Below, one piece after another: positions 1 through 12,700 of a stretch of DNA of 64,000 nucleotides (within the stretch, counting starts at the first letter, position 1; each line of letters opens with the position of its first letter). Source of the stretch: Polytrichum commune (lineage: Eukaryota; Streptophyta; Polytrichopsida; Polytrichales; Polytrichaceae); NCBI GenBank assembly GCA_950295325.1, contig OX485808.1:25008527-25072526 (forward strand), in the 5' to 3' direction. A program made the position numbers and the translations under genes. The notes under the pieces are model-generated. The model was given only the letters and a program-made list of their open reading frames with translations, searched no databases and was not told where the DNA came from.

Positions 1-125
1 ATAAAGAATTCTTGGCAAGAGCCATGGGCATAGGAAAACTATTTATAAAGTAATTGGCATGAGGGTTCAGAGGATGAAGTCATGCCAAGACTGTTAATGT
101 ACAAGACAAAGAATGTGCTGTGCCG

Positions 126-2214
126 CTATCTGGTAGCCAAGAGCCAGAAGGAAAAGAAGAAGGATAAGGTTATCATGAACCAACTCATGAAGGCCATAGC
201 AGCAGATGCCTCAAATCTGCTACAGTGATTTGGCCCACACTGCTTCAAATCATTGTCAATGAGCACTGTGATCCCAGCTGCCGCACAAGCAGCAGCAAAA
301 GTCATAGTTGAAGTTACCTGTTTTAAGAATAAAAAACTATTAGAAAAAAGAAGAAGCAAGAAACATTCTCCTTCAGTCAAGAATATTTTGTGGTGGTGAG
401 TTTCCAATATGAATCAGGGAATTGATTGTATTATTAGTCCCACAGATAACGACTAAAAACATGTCTTGAGAAGGTCCACAGAGATTAAAACAAAATTGGT
501 TATTTGATTTAATAGGAAAGCTTCATGTAGACAGGTATTGAAAGTACAAAAATACATTCTAGTATTAGTATATTATCTCTTTTCTCTCCCGTTGACAATG
601 TAGCTCCCATGAGAACTATAGGTATGAGCTCCTTACCCAATCACCCACAACGAAGAGGCTGACTAGCAGAGAATTTCGCAGACTTCGCTTCAAAAGCAAC
701 GCATATGCATCGAGGATTCCCAAACATAGACTCCACATGCATTGGAAAACCATGGCTGCCACGAGAAAACTGTACCAGAGAAAAGTACATGAGCAAAGCA
801 CACATCCATACAATTGAAGTACCTTGCAGATGCATCATCAGGGGTACAAAATTCACTTTTCAAGGTGCCCATAAATTCAAGTAAACTCAGTCCACGTAGA
901 TTTCAACTCAAACACCTCTCAGAGATTACTGATGAATAAGCTTTGAGAAGGGTGCCAGGAAGAAACGTAATAACAGAATAGACCCAGGTGAAGTCCACAT
1001 GAAAGATTACGCCCTCCTGAATTCCACAACCTATGTGTGCTCTCCAGATTTATCCACTCCACTTGCAGTTCTTGTGTATAAATATTCAAAACCCTCAGAA
1101 ACTCTATGCTCTTTCAATCGCTCACCATGATTTATGATTGATATGAAAAATGTCTCTAGTGTGTTGGTAGCAAAGAATTTGCCATGGTCTTTTCAGAACT
1201 TGCATGCATGGAGGTGATTGCAGGAGTACTCTAGAACCCTCTTGACAATGACTTGGTTCATAGGCATGCTTCAATTCAACCTGGAAGTGAGACATTGAGA
1301 GGACAAAACTTGCGTCTGACTCTTCAACTCCTGGAAGTACATAGTACAAGGACTCCTCATCCATATGCAGCCAAGTTCGATTCCACTGTAGAAGCGTACT
1401 CCAGCCAAGAAGTGCAAGCGTAATTGTGCAGGAGCCACAGCTAGATGAACGTTCAGGCATCTCTTCCTATGCCTAGAATTCGAAGGACTAGAATCGAAAT
1501 GCCAGCAGAGGAAGAGGTGCCCAAACAATCACTTCCGCCCCAAAGTGTCTAAGAAACCAAATCTATCTGAGCCTCTCCAAGCACAAGAACATGTATCGGA
1601 GATACATACTTGCACTTTTAGCCAATTGTATGAAAGGTGACCTTATCTGAGAAGTGCACAGTTTAATCAGTTGGGAATTTGTGTTCACAACAGTCTCACT
1701 GGCCTTGGATGCAAATACAGACTCAATATTTTGATCATCAATGTTGCATATGAGTATTTTTTAAATTTTCTCCTTGACATAGGGTAGTCAAGCAACCCCT
1801 AAAGCTCCAAACCCCTAAATATCAAAAACTTGAATTTAAGACTCGGTGAGGCTTGACGATATTGTGTATACATGTCGTACATTGAGCTCTACGTCCTTGT
1901 AAAGGTTACCAACAGGAATGAACGTAAGTCACCAAGAGGTACGAAGGTAGTAGAAATATCGCATGAACTGTCAAGCTTCGACATGGAAAAAGAGGGCGTG
2001 CTTACCAGAAAGCTGTTACCGTGGAGAATCCTTCGATTGAAACCATGATGCAAAGCGAAATGAGTGCAAAGGAGAATTGTGCAAATCGAAGTGCCAGGCC
2101 CCCAAGAGTGCCCGGTGATCCTGCTAAATCCTTCATTCTTGCCGCTGGTGGCCCTGCCCCTTGAAACTGCGGCGGCACGGCCACAGGATGCACTGCAGGA
2201 TGGCTCGCTTCCAT
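126..2214 (-). CDS. CASP-like membrane protein, CASPL5 type (3 exons)
   Basis: Exons on the minus strand are 2214-2006, 769-637 and 317-126, with GT-AG introns of 1236 and 319 bp. Joined they give 177 aa, the usual CASPL5 size. The start at 2214 opens with [15 protein letters not shown], like the N-terminus of plant CASPL5A proteins; a second in-frame Met (2136) begins the conserved [10 protein letters not shown] segment. Four hydrophobic segments follow (roughly residues 41-62, 66-95, 105-135, 150-175). Family landmarks are visible: VTAFC spanning the exon 1/2 junction, [32 protein letters not shown], then [14 protein letters not shown] and the Cys-containing extracellular loop CGPNHC. CASP-like proteins are four-pass plasma-membrane proteins related to Casparian strip scaffolds; the role of most CASPL members is unknown. 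Codon phase is preserved at both junctions and no disabling change is seen, so the gene looks functional. The family call is from recognition of motifs, without a search. Confidence 0.9.
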
Positions 2215-4450
2215 TCTCCCTTCAGGACCCCCCCCCCGACTGTATTTCCTAATTGCTTGCTTTCCTCGGACCTGTTTCCGAGAAACTACTACTTTCAGGT
2301 GCTCTTGAACAACTACAACAACCAAGCTCCCAAAATCTTAGTTCTCACCAAATTTGTTTGCTGGCCACCACCATCACATTGGTTGAGGGTGTCGATACCA
2401 CGATGGAGCCTGTTGTGTCATATACTCCGTGTCATCATCCTACGCAACTTGTTTCCATGTCAGAAGACTCATTTTCTTGAGATGAGATCCTCAAATCTAT
2501 CGAAAAGACACTCGCTCCATATCGACCACCTTTACAGTCGCATTGTGCGCATAGGCAGCAATATCTGATTAAACAACCGCATCAAAAAATCCTTGCCGGA
2601 GACGTGCGCATTCTAATTGTGTAAGAACAGGGTAGGAGTGTTGGTCCAAAACCAACTGCACAATAGAAAAGTAATCCGTGCGGGCATATCGCTTACGATA
2701 GCCACTTCAAAGCAATGGGCCTAGCTTATCTCCTGCAACCAAAAAGAAAACGAATACAGGATAGAATTTGGTCATTGTAGCTATTTCGTAGCATCAACCG
2801 AAACCATCATTTCTAGTGCACCAGAGTTTCTAGGGCTTCTTGCTCTCCAATAAAAAAAAAAAATTAAACTTAAAAATCGCTTCGGAACATATAAACTTTT
2901 GAATGTCGATACAAGCTGACGTACACCTGAACAATCTCCAACTTCGAGGATGGAGACCTTCAGACTTGCGCTTGATGAAATTAAATCAGAGAACTGCTGA
3001 CAAGGACGAAAACTACTTCCAAGTTAAGAGGGCTTTGCAGTAACAGAACCGGGAATCTCTTCTCTGCATCTGATCCTAAGGTTAATTAGTTCCGTTACAA
3101 CACCACGCCAAAACCTCCAATGACACAGTCCTTCCTCTAAGTGCGTTCAAGCATGGGAAAAAACATTAGCATTTCAGCAGTAGGTTAAGTACATCACATC
3201 ACATCACATCACCTCACCTCAACTCAGAAGAGCTTATTCGCGAAGCTTCTAAGTTCTCTCACACGAATTCCTGCCGAGGCCGTACTATACTACTGTCAAC
3301 TACGGATCTGTCAATGACAGTGCGAATGACGGTTGCGCAGTATAGAAAGCGAAAGTACGCCAGCAAACACACATTAATAAGTTAACTTAAGTAGTACTTC
3401 TTAGGTCTGAAACTGTACGCTAATGCTGAGATGAGACGCAAGCTTCCATGAATACTTAGATCAAAGCGTTCTATGTGACGCCTCCTCCGAGTAGTCCTTT
3501 TCCCGATAAATTAAGTTAAAACACCAGGACATCATCATCATCATCCGCTACAAATACAAATCCGAGCATGAACTCTGTCCAGGCAGCCTCTCCCAACCTA
3601 TGACTAAACTGCACTCTTGTTGAAGCATTCTAAGTAGGTTGAGGCCGGAGCAACGAGCAATGCACGGAGACATCCAGGTATCATCTGCCCCTATCTTATT
3701 CTCTCACAAATCCAGATTGCGTAAACACCGTGTGCACGTCTTAAACATAAATCTTAAGAACACCACCACATCCTTGTGCAAGAGAAAACCTACTCTCTCT
3801 GTTTCTTGGATTCCCACCCGATTCGTCCTCAAAAGAGTGACACCGTGCGTCCAACATCAATCCAGCATGCATCTGAAACTGAGAGAAATGGCTACTCACC
3901 TAAAGTAATAAGTACACGCAGCGTAAACACACAAGGCTTTCGACGCAAATTTAGTTGGGGAAAGCTTTTTAGAGGCAGATTTGGAGCAGAAACTTGCGAT
4001 GTGGAAGCGGACATACGAGAGTGGTGAAATGAATCATCGGCAGAGGGAAGAGAATGTGGAAGTCTAATAAGTCCAGTTAAGGGCCGATTGACAGCAGGAA
4101 GAGCGACGCCATTGCTGCTTGAAGATCTACTGCGAGAGGAATTTTGCCGCAACAAGCGCGCACGCAAACATACGCCTCGGTAGGCTTCAGTTTCTTCCTT
4201 TCTGATGAGCCTTTGTTCGTCCCCTCCATTATGCCTCAACGCACGTTGGATGAATGTTGCTTCTCGTTCATCCATGGCGCTCTCGCCAATTATTACCCCA
4301 TCCACCGACGGCTTACTTTGAGTAGGGGTAAATTCTGTATTTACTGCCCTCTTCTAAGTAACACGTCATGTTTAATTACTACATGGAGTGGGGGTTTAGG
4401 GCACACATTCACAGTACTTACCAAAGGGGATGGTGAAAACGTTGATTAGC
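2215..4450. other. Upstream region of the CASPL5 gene
   Basis: This stretch lies 5' of the CASPL5 start and probably holds its promoter and untranslated leader. It has a C-run at 2229-2238, an A-run near 2850 and a short CATCA/CACCT pentamer tract at 3192-3220. Open frames here, including one of 137 codons on the minus strand at 3892-4305, show no recognisable domain and are not called. Confidence 0.4.
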
Positions 4451-5844
4451 CAAATCGATCCAATAATCATAACATTCATCCAAGGTTGAGCTCTCGTTCT
4501 CTGGACCCTCATAACATAATAGTCAGATGCTTGAAAAGCTTGCAGAAGGAGATATATATTCAAATTGCTTCCCCTGTTATATTTTGAGGGGCCGAATTAT
4601 TGAGTAATGATAATGATCAAGGTCATAGATTCTGAATTAGTTTGTTCAACACTTTGGTTTCATATTGCTACGTTATTGAGGTGACTCAATTTTGTAGAGG
4701 TTCCACCCAATGAAAAAATGACATGTAGCATTTTAAACCATGGTTTGAATTAGTTTGCACAAAACATGCTTATAAAAATCAAGTCATTGATTTCACCTAA
4801 TAAGCTTGGGTTACCATCTTGAATTACAACAAGGCTATGATCATTTAGTAGTTATTGAAATGTCACATTTTTTTCCAAGTAACTTGTTCTGTGTTCTTGG
4901 ATGTGCATACTAATATGTGTTATAAGGGTGAAAAACAATCTTCTCAATAAAAAGCTACATCACGTATAATTCCAAATGGTATATCTCCTAAATACACTAA
5001 TAGGTGAAACCGGTGTAGTATTTAGTGGCTTGCACTAACTTACATAAATGCCATGAAGGTGATTATGTAACCAATGACAAGTACAATACCAACTCTATGT
5101 GTTTGAGCACTTGGCTTATGGCAATCTTTTATGTTAATCTATTGTAATCACTTCCAATGTTGGGCATACATTCAATCCTCAAAATCCTCTTGTTAGTCCA
5201 CTCTAAGTTTTCTATAGACTTGTTGTTAATTCATTAAACGTGCATCCCACTAGAATAATTTAGCTTTCAAGTTATATGTGAGAATCACCTTACCAAATAT
5301 AGATGATTTAAGTGGATGAATGGAAGCTATGCTCCTATCCAATAATTTTCACATGTACCTCACTTGTGAACCCGATAAAGTAAAAGAAGACACAAAAAAA
5401 AATTACGACACATTAGTTTTCACACCTCCCTCAAAGATTCAAAAGCATACACCAAACTAGCGACACAAAGAGTCTCCCTTTGTTTGTGATGAAACTAAAG
5501 CATGTCCCTTTTGGTCATTGAATTTATGTCCCTAAACAACGTTGCATGTCCAACTCAAAAAACTCTTGCAATTGTTGTAAACACATTTGCAATAGTCGTG
5601 ATGCATCTAATTCTAATCCGTATAATGAACAACGTCAACAACATGTGAAATCAGGTTGTGTACATGATTGTAGTGTTGTCATGCACACAAAGCTCTCTCT
5701 CTCTTCTTCTTCTTTTAATTTTTTTTAGTACACCATAATTATCAAGTCGGTCTTGATTCTCTTTGAGTTTGGGTAAGAGTTTGAGCTCCCGTGTATCACT
5801 TAAGGTGGGGTTTCTGCTCTCAAGCAATAGGTTCACTCTAATCA
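4451..5844. other. AT-rich intergenic stretch
   Basis: No coding frame, RNA gene or clear repeat was recognised. The composition is AT-rich with many short A and T runs. Confidence 0.4.
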
Positions 5845-6003
5845 TGCTAAAGTGAGGAGGAATGAACAACTGTGGCAGACTGTATCCATTGGTAATGTGT
5901 TCGGGCCGACTTTTGGCTTCAAATTTTCCAAAAAAAAAAACAATTTAAAGAATAAAATTACCAAAAAATCTCTTAAGTGATTGGTTATGAGCGCCTCTAT
6001 TCT
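5845..6003 (+). repeat. Left arm of a widely spaced inverted repeat
   Basis: The sequence starting GCTAAAGTGAGGAGGAAT and running to TTATGAGCGCCTCTA is repeated in inverted orientation at 8187-8420. The shared part includes CTTTTGGCTTCAAA and ATCTCTTAAGTGAT. This left arm is about 75 bp shorter than the right arm because of one internal gap. The arms may be the ends of an older element of about 2.6 kb or two independent insertions. Confidence 0.7.
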
Positions 6004-6512
6004 AATAAGGTCACTTCACACACAAGCCAAGAGCCATAACCAAAAGGAAGTGTCCAAAAGGAAGTGTCCAAATGCTGTCCTAAGACACCGCCAAAATCAT
6101 GTAGTGTGCTCATGGATTCCGAGTGTAGTGTGAAGCCATATGTGATTGGGTCCTCAATCAAATGCTATTCAATGAACATCTATTCATGCAAGTCCTTATG
6201 CATGATGAAATAGAATAATCTGACGGTTGTGAGTGCTCGGAGTGCCATGGTCTCCCGGTTTTGTGTTAGGTCTACCTCCAAGAGACGGTTCTTGATAATA
6301 GTCCAAGTGACCATGAAACATGATCCATTTGCTGCCACATAGGAATCCACATAGACTTTACACCCATCATCTTGCATTCACATACTCCGTCGGTCCCTCA
6401 AGCGTAGTGTGAAGCAAACTTGGACCGGCTGCACCTTTTCCACCAATGAGAGTGCTTGAAGTGAAATAATGGTCACACAGGCTCTCAACCTCGTGTGTGA
6501 AGTGGCCCTAAG
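6004..6512. other. Spacer between inverted arm and pogo-like element
   Basis: The stretch contains a direct duplication AAAAGGAAGTGTCC at about 6040-6070. No gene is recognised. Confidence 0.4.
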
Positions 6513-6514
6513 TA

Positions 6515-7420
6515 CAGTCAAGACTCTATAAGTGTTATCCCTATAAGAGTTATAATTTCATATCTGTTAAGAAAATTTTACTCCCCTACAAAAACACAAT
6601 TGGTAAGACTAGTGAGTGTTATGTGTTAAGTGTCATAACATGCTCTATTCCCTTCTTTGTCAATTGCACCTTTATAAGTGTTAATTTTGAGAAAATCAAG
6701 GTAATAATATACGAGAGCATACATTTTAAACATGTAATCACATTTATCCCATATTCTTTGCGAACGATTCAAAATTGTTGGAGGCACACGGGTGTTCTTT
6801 CGATCTTTATTGAGAGGGAGGAAGCTAGGCGCTTGGTAGAGGTTGATGAAGTTGCTACTCTACTTCATCAACTGACGTTGTTGTCATCTAATAGTGAGGA
6901 GGGTGACGCGATGGATGCTCATGAATACCTCAATTATGAGATGGAGTTTGATTTAAACAACCCCTATGAACCTACCGATGAGGAGTTTTTGGATATGTAT
7001 TCCTCATAACATCAAGAAATTGACGTTGATGAGGTTATGGTTGATGTGGTAGAAGAAGTTGTAGGATCTAGTGTTGTTGAGCGTTCTCTAGATACTTTGA
7101 AGAAATACTTTAAACAAAGACCAAATGATGTCCTATCACACATCATCAACATTCAAGGACTCCAGAAGGAAGTTCCATCTCATCATTTGGAAGCTTCTCG
7201 TCATACTACTACAGACTCTTTCTTTCAGTTAGTTTAGTTGAAAGAATCTCGTCTAGTTATCGCTACATAGGTTAGTTCTTTCATTTTTGGAGTTTTAAAG
7301 TGTTATTTCTATAAACGTTATTCATCATCGGTACGAATTCTATAAGTAATACTAGTTTTAATTCAATATATGTTATTTTTTTGCTACTCCCGACCTGTAA
7401 CATTTATAGAGTCCTGACTG
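6515..7420 (+). mobile_element. Pogo/Tigger-like DNA transposon, deleted derivative
   Basis: The 906-bp element has terminal inverted repeats: CAGTCAAGACTCTATAAGTG at the left and, read on the opposite strand from the right end, CAGTCAGGACTCTATAAATG. They differ at two of the first 23 positions. It is flanked by TA on both sides (6513-6514 and 7421-7422), the target duplication of the Tc1/mariner-pogo superfamily. Short subterminal repeats of the type TATAA-GTTAT occur inside both ends. The interior keeps only the C-terminal part of the transposase, so the catalytic core is missing and the element could move only with enzyme supplied elsewhere. Confidence 0.85.
6750..7237 (+). pseudogene. C-terminal remnant of pogo/Tigger (DDE_1) transposase
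   Basis: The frame carries TIQNCWRHTGV, the conserved tail motif that follows the DDE core in Tigger/CENP-B/jerky transposases. It continues with an acidic stretch (EEGDAMDAHEYLNYEMEF) and a segment starting SLDTLKKYF, typical of the family's C-terminal helix. A TAA at 7007-7009 interrupts the frame; reading continues in the same frame to 7237, so a single nonsense change separates the two halves. The DNA-binding and catalytic regions are absent. The open frame extends upstream to 6623, but that part has no family similarity I can see. Confidence 0.75.
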
Positions 7421-7422
7421 TA

Positions 7423-8186
7423 TAAGGAACGGCGCGAGTGTGAGTCACCATTGACCGCGGTGAAGTCGTAACTGGTTCAAGGTTCAAGGTCCATCACAAA
7501 ATTACACATAAAGTATGAGAACACACAGGCAGACAGTCATTAAGTAAGGTAGTTGACGAAGAAATTGTCTTGATTAGACAGAAGTTCTGACAGATGAAGC
7601 CCCCATAGACTCTATTTTAGGCAAAGTAGCTAGGGTGGAGGTTGTAGAAAGTTAAGGTTAGGTTAGGGTTATAGTTTGTTTCGTGATGATTGAATCGAGT
7701 CTTGTGCCGGGATCCGAATTCTCATTAATTAAGCTTAATCAAGGTAGTGTCATTAATTAGCCACAAACCGCACTTTTCAATCATGTGGTCAACCTCGGCG
7801 TACGTAATTAATGTCATATATACCGGCTTCGGAAGAACACAAGCCGCTGAGGAAACCTTCGTTTTTTCCTTTGTTTATGGCACAACTTGAAATGAATTCA
7901 ATTGCAAGGAGTAGGGACAATCACCTTGGATAAAAGTGTGAGCCGAGGGAGCTCAAGAAATCATGCCCATCCGGGTCTAATTTTCCAAGTAATCATGAGT
8001 CTTTGAACACCACTAAACCTTGTTAAATTTTCTAGGAACATTCTCATAAGCAACATCATCAACTACTGAGGAACTTTGAATGGCTCTCCCAATTGACTTA
8101 ACGCACTTAACTCATCCAATCTTCTTCCAACTTTTCTTGGCTCCTGGGGTGCATTTTTTCCGAGAAGTATAATAGAATGAAGATAG
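7423..8186. other. Spacer between pogo-like element and inverted arm
   Basis: There is a small direct repeat (GGTTCAAGGTTCAAGG, near 7480) and no recognisable gene. Confidence 0.4.
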
Positions 8187-8420
8187 AGTAGAGGCACTCA
8201 TAACTGATCACTTAAGAGATCTTGTGCCATATCTGGAGAAGTATGAGGCGGTGCAAATTTCTCTTATGTAGGAAGATAGAAATTAGGAGGATTGCACTTT
8301 ATTCGATAATTTTATTCCTTAAATTGAAATTACTATGAATTTTTGAAGCCAAAAGTTGGTCCAAACATGTTACTTATGCAAAGAGTTTGCCACAACTGCT
8401 TATTCCTCCTCACTTTAGCA
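8187..8420 (-). repeat. Right arm of the inverted repeat paired with 5845-6003
   Basis: Read on the minus strand, it begins TGCTAAAGTGAGGAGGAATA and matches 5845-6003 through the segment ending near GAGTGCCTCTACT. It contains about 75 bp absent from the left arm. Confidence 0.7.
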
Positions 8421-9732
8421 GTCAAAATTAAGACATAAGTCATGGCACTGTTGGTTTCGCCTTGATCAAAATTTAGTCCCAACTTGATTGAAATTAAGTT
8501 TCGACCTAATTGAAATTTTGGTATCCTGTAAATTGCTAATGGGATCTTGATTGCAAATAGGCACCTCTACTATAGTCTCCTTGGAATCAAATTCTCAAAA
8601 CATGGAGAGTATTTTGATTTGAAGGGGTTCATAGCATAGCTTTCAATTTATTTGTTTCTAAAGCTTGTATTCTAAGGTGGAAGAGGTGTAAAGTTTATTA
8701 GCAAAATTTTGTTATTAAAGACAAAATTAGTGTCATTTAAGATTTTTATTCATTAAAAGACCAAGGGACTAAATATACAATCAGATACACAATTTCTACA
8801 AGTTTCACCAAGTCTAAGAAACATACATTTTATGCTCTAAGTTTTTGGAATAATTTGATTTTGTTTATTATCTCCCGTGAAGGAGGAAATAATATTACAC
8901 TCCCATGTCACTTTGATGATCAAAATACTGAGTACAAGTTTACATTGAAGGTCAGCTATGTTGTGTAATTTTAACCTAAGTCTTCAAATACATCAAAAGT
9001 GCTCTAGAAGAAGAAGACAATTAAGACCACCAAGTGGTCCCCAACCCTTTGCACAAGCCTTAACCCTTACCTTCCTACAACGTATTGTGGTTTCATTAGA
9101 TCATCTAAAAAGTAAGCTTTCTAGAGCTCAAATTTTATTGTACCTAAAAAAAAGTTGTTGCTAATGATTTTTAAGATCACATCAATATGGTAGCACTATT
9201 TATTAATTTTCATGATTTGTTTATAATCAATTCAAAAAATCCTTAAACCTCAAGAAATTATGATAAACATATGAAATAATATTACTCTCCATGCTTCCAA
9301 GATTATATCAAGAATAGATATACACTTTGAGGTAAGAAAAAGAGTCCATAAAAAATTGACAATTTTCAGTCAAAATAATAAATATATAGTAATGTGCTCA
9401 TCTTTAAAATACAATTGTAATAGCTGAGTCATTAATCAATTGATAATGAGGGCCTGGATGAATCTTATACAATTCAAACAATGTCCCGAACTTTCCGTAA
9501 TCAATGCACGAATGAAGAGTTATCATTTACGAGCTGAACATGTAAAGAATTTTGTATGCACTCAAGAAGAGTGCATAGCTAAATGGTTGACGTCTGCGTG
9601 TGTATAAACAGCCTCCCTTACAGAAAACTGGGGGGCTGAATGTGCAAGAAATTGTAATGAATATTTTGATAATAACAATTGTCAATCCAGCGAACCAACC
9701 ACAGACAAGTTTTTGTAAGAAAAGCGGTGTGG
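8421..9732. other. AT-rich intergenic region 3' of the PGK gene
   Basis: No gene or repeat was recognised. The last few hundred bases are probably the 3' untranslated region and terminator area of the phosphoglycerate kinase gene. Confidence 0.4.
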
Positions 9733-12700
9733 TTATGAGCTTCCCAAGCTCTGAAGGTAGCCATACTGCCGGCCGTTCTCGATGAGGGCTTTTACTGTAG
9801 GCAAGCCAGAAGGATCTCCTTCCTCCAACACCTTCAACACTGTGCCTCCTCCTGTGAACAAATAGTATTTGAGGCTGTCCAAAGCTGCCTGGTAAAGTCC
9901 AGGATGCAAACTGCAAGCAGGTTTACGACATATTATAAATCTTTAATCATTTCAACGACCTTAAAAAAGGACTTGCTAGCAAGCTGTGATGCTAAATTGA
10001 ACTTGGTATGCCCACAGGTTCAAAAAGTCTGTAATAAATCACCTGCGTCCCGCGTAAGCTGTTTGTACAGATTCCAATTTTCCTTGAATACAGAAAATCT
10101 GAGACTCATGCAAATTGGAATGTATGCAAACAGTGTTCACTCGATGAAATGTTTACAGTCTTAGATGTTTAGTTGGTAATCTGGGAAGCATTAGGAAATG
10201 AAAACTGTGTATTTACCTTTTGAACTCCTGAAGAGTGTCACCACCACCAAAAAACTTTTGAGCAGTTGTGTTCCGGTCGATGGCCTCATCCATTTTACTG
10301 GTGCCATGCCAGAAGGCAGGCATCATGCCCATCACCGCGTTCACAAAAACCGTCTTTGCAGACTCCAAAACCTTCTGCACTTCCGGAGCGTCAAACGAAG
10401 CCGGGTCCACGTCCACAACATATTGGTACTCTTGACCTGGAGAGAAGTCCTGCGTTCACGTGATCAACAGCGAGGTGTCTGAGAGAAATTATCAAAAGAT
10501 CCGAGTCGCATGTAGATTATGTGTAATTAGAGTGCTCAACAAGACTGGAAAAACAACTATAAAAAATCGGAACGACTTCGAGTACTTCAAGACAGTCTTC
10601 TCACAGATGGTAGTGAGAATGGGAAAGAAAACCTTTATGCAGATTGTTCGATATTTGCCTTCAATTCTACCCTCGAGTGTGTCGGTCTCGATGAGCATGG
10701 GCAACTCCAGAATCTTCTTTTCTGTCTTGTCCTGCTCGACAAGCCCTTTTGCCAGTTCGATGTCGGACTCCTGTAGTTGCAACATCAAACCATCAACAAC
10801 AGGCGAAGTATTTATATCCATACTTACCCACAAATAAAATTTCTCTGTATAATAGAGGAGATGATACCATGTGTGATCAACGACTAGACTTGAGCAAGTA
10901 GCATGTACTCAGTATTTTAAAGCCGCAATGCACTAGAGAAAGATGAATGTGCAATGAATACTTGCATAAACGAATTCGAATTCATTTCTGCATAATCTCT
11001 TGATTAAATTCTAATGGCGTCTGGGAGACGAGATAATGAAAAGCAACATACCCCAACTCCCTTGATTTTGATATCGTACTTCGCACAGAGGAAGGTGTTG
11101 TAAATGATTCCACCCAATACTAGTCTGTCCACTTTCTTGTAGATCTCCGTCAGGGGTCCAATCTTTGTGTCATACTTGGCACCAGCAACAACAGCAACAA
11201 AAGGCCTTTTTGGCTCCAACACTTCCCTCACATGTGATAGCTCATCCTGCTCGACCAGGCATTCCACAACTATTGATAAGAACACTCTTCAAGAAGGAAC
11301 ATAAAATTGCCATAGCCAGGAATTTCATAACTAGTGCTCGTTTCCAAAATTTTAAAAACCATGGAGCGAATTTATATACCTGCATGCAAAGTCCAGCATA
11401 TGAAGGCAAGTATTTGGTGATATAGAAGGTGGAAGCGTGGGGCTGCCATGACCCAAAAGCATCGTTCACAAACACATCTGCCAATCCAGCCAGCTGCACC
11501 ACAAAACGCTCCATATTCGCGCCTTTGTCTTCCTCACCCTGCACATGGAAACAATCATATTGTCGATGAGAAAATGACCCATTAGACACACAACACTCTC
11601 ATACATTCGCATAGCTCTCTGTACTTCTGATCTACAATAATTCGCATCAAGAGAATTTTTACTCTGACTACATTTCTATTTGTTTGCTCCATTCAAACAC
11701 AGACCCAAATCACATATTTACTGGTCAATCATAAAAGGAACAACACAAACTTAGAGTCATCAAGATTTATCTCAGTATTCCTACTCTCTGCGAACAAAAT
11801 TCTTATAGTCCCATGGCTCTCTGAACTTGCAATCTCCAATAAACTGCATCACAATCGCATTTCAGTTCTGGATGCATATACCACTACTTTGTTCCGATTA
11901 GGCACAGAGAACGTGCTCACCCAAATCACAGAATTACTACAAGACCATACAGAAGGACAGGTTGCTTACAGCAAACCACCGGGTGTTGGGCAAGTAGATG
12001 CCACCAATCTTGCGCGCACGAAGGTCCTGGATGAGCCAGTTGATGGAAGTGTCGATGTCTTGAATTCCTTCCTTCTCCGTGACGTGAAACTGCGGCACCG
12101 CAAACTTAATCCTCAGCTTCCGTTGCAGGTACGCCACCACAGCGTCAACCGACTCATCCTGCTTCACAGTCAGCGTCTTGGTTTTCTTGTCGTAAGGCCG
12201 ACCGATGTGGGTCATGATGATGGGCCTGCCAACACAAAACCCAGGAAAACCAACATCAGAAATCTCCGATGAATCAACTTCACAAAACAAAAGCAACAAC
12301 AAAAGCAACAACAAAACAAAAAGCAAAGCATGCTGCAACGAAGCCAATTCGAGAAGAGTACCTTCCACCACGCTCGATGATATTGTACATGGTCGCCAAC
12401 GTCACATCGATTCGGTACTGATCCAAAATTTTACCTGTTCACATACCAGAAACCATCACCATTCGTCATGATTCTGAGAACTTTTTAAAATGAAAAAGAA
12501 AGAAAGCAGTGACTCTCCCTTTATGATGATGATCGGAATCAGAGTTGTTCGGAGTTAGTACTCACCTTTCTTGACGACGTTGTGGTCGACACGCAGAAGC
12601 ACCACTTTGTCCTTGAGGTCGGCGTGTTGGAGGAGCGGTAGGCCGGGGTCCAGGAACGAGGTGCCGGAGTCCTTGCCATCGTCCACACTGTATCCCACCT

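Noticed and set aside
2215-2325. Longer N-terminus for the CASPL5 protein
   Set aside because: The extension begins at a non-ATG codon and reads low-complexity sequence, while [11 protein letters not shown] at 2214 matches the family's usual start.
3892-4305. 137-codon minus-strand ORF upstream of the CASPL5 gene
   Set aside because: It has no recognisable domain, low-complexity Arg/Ser stretches and an overlapping plus-strand frame; it is probably chance.
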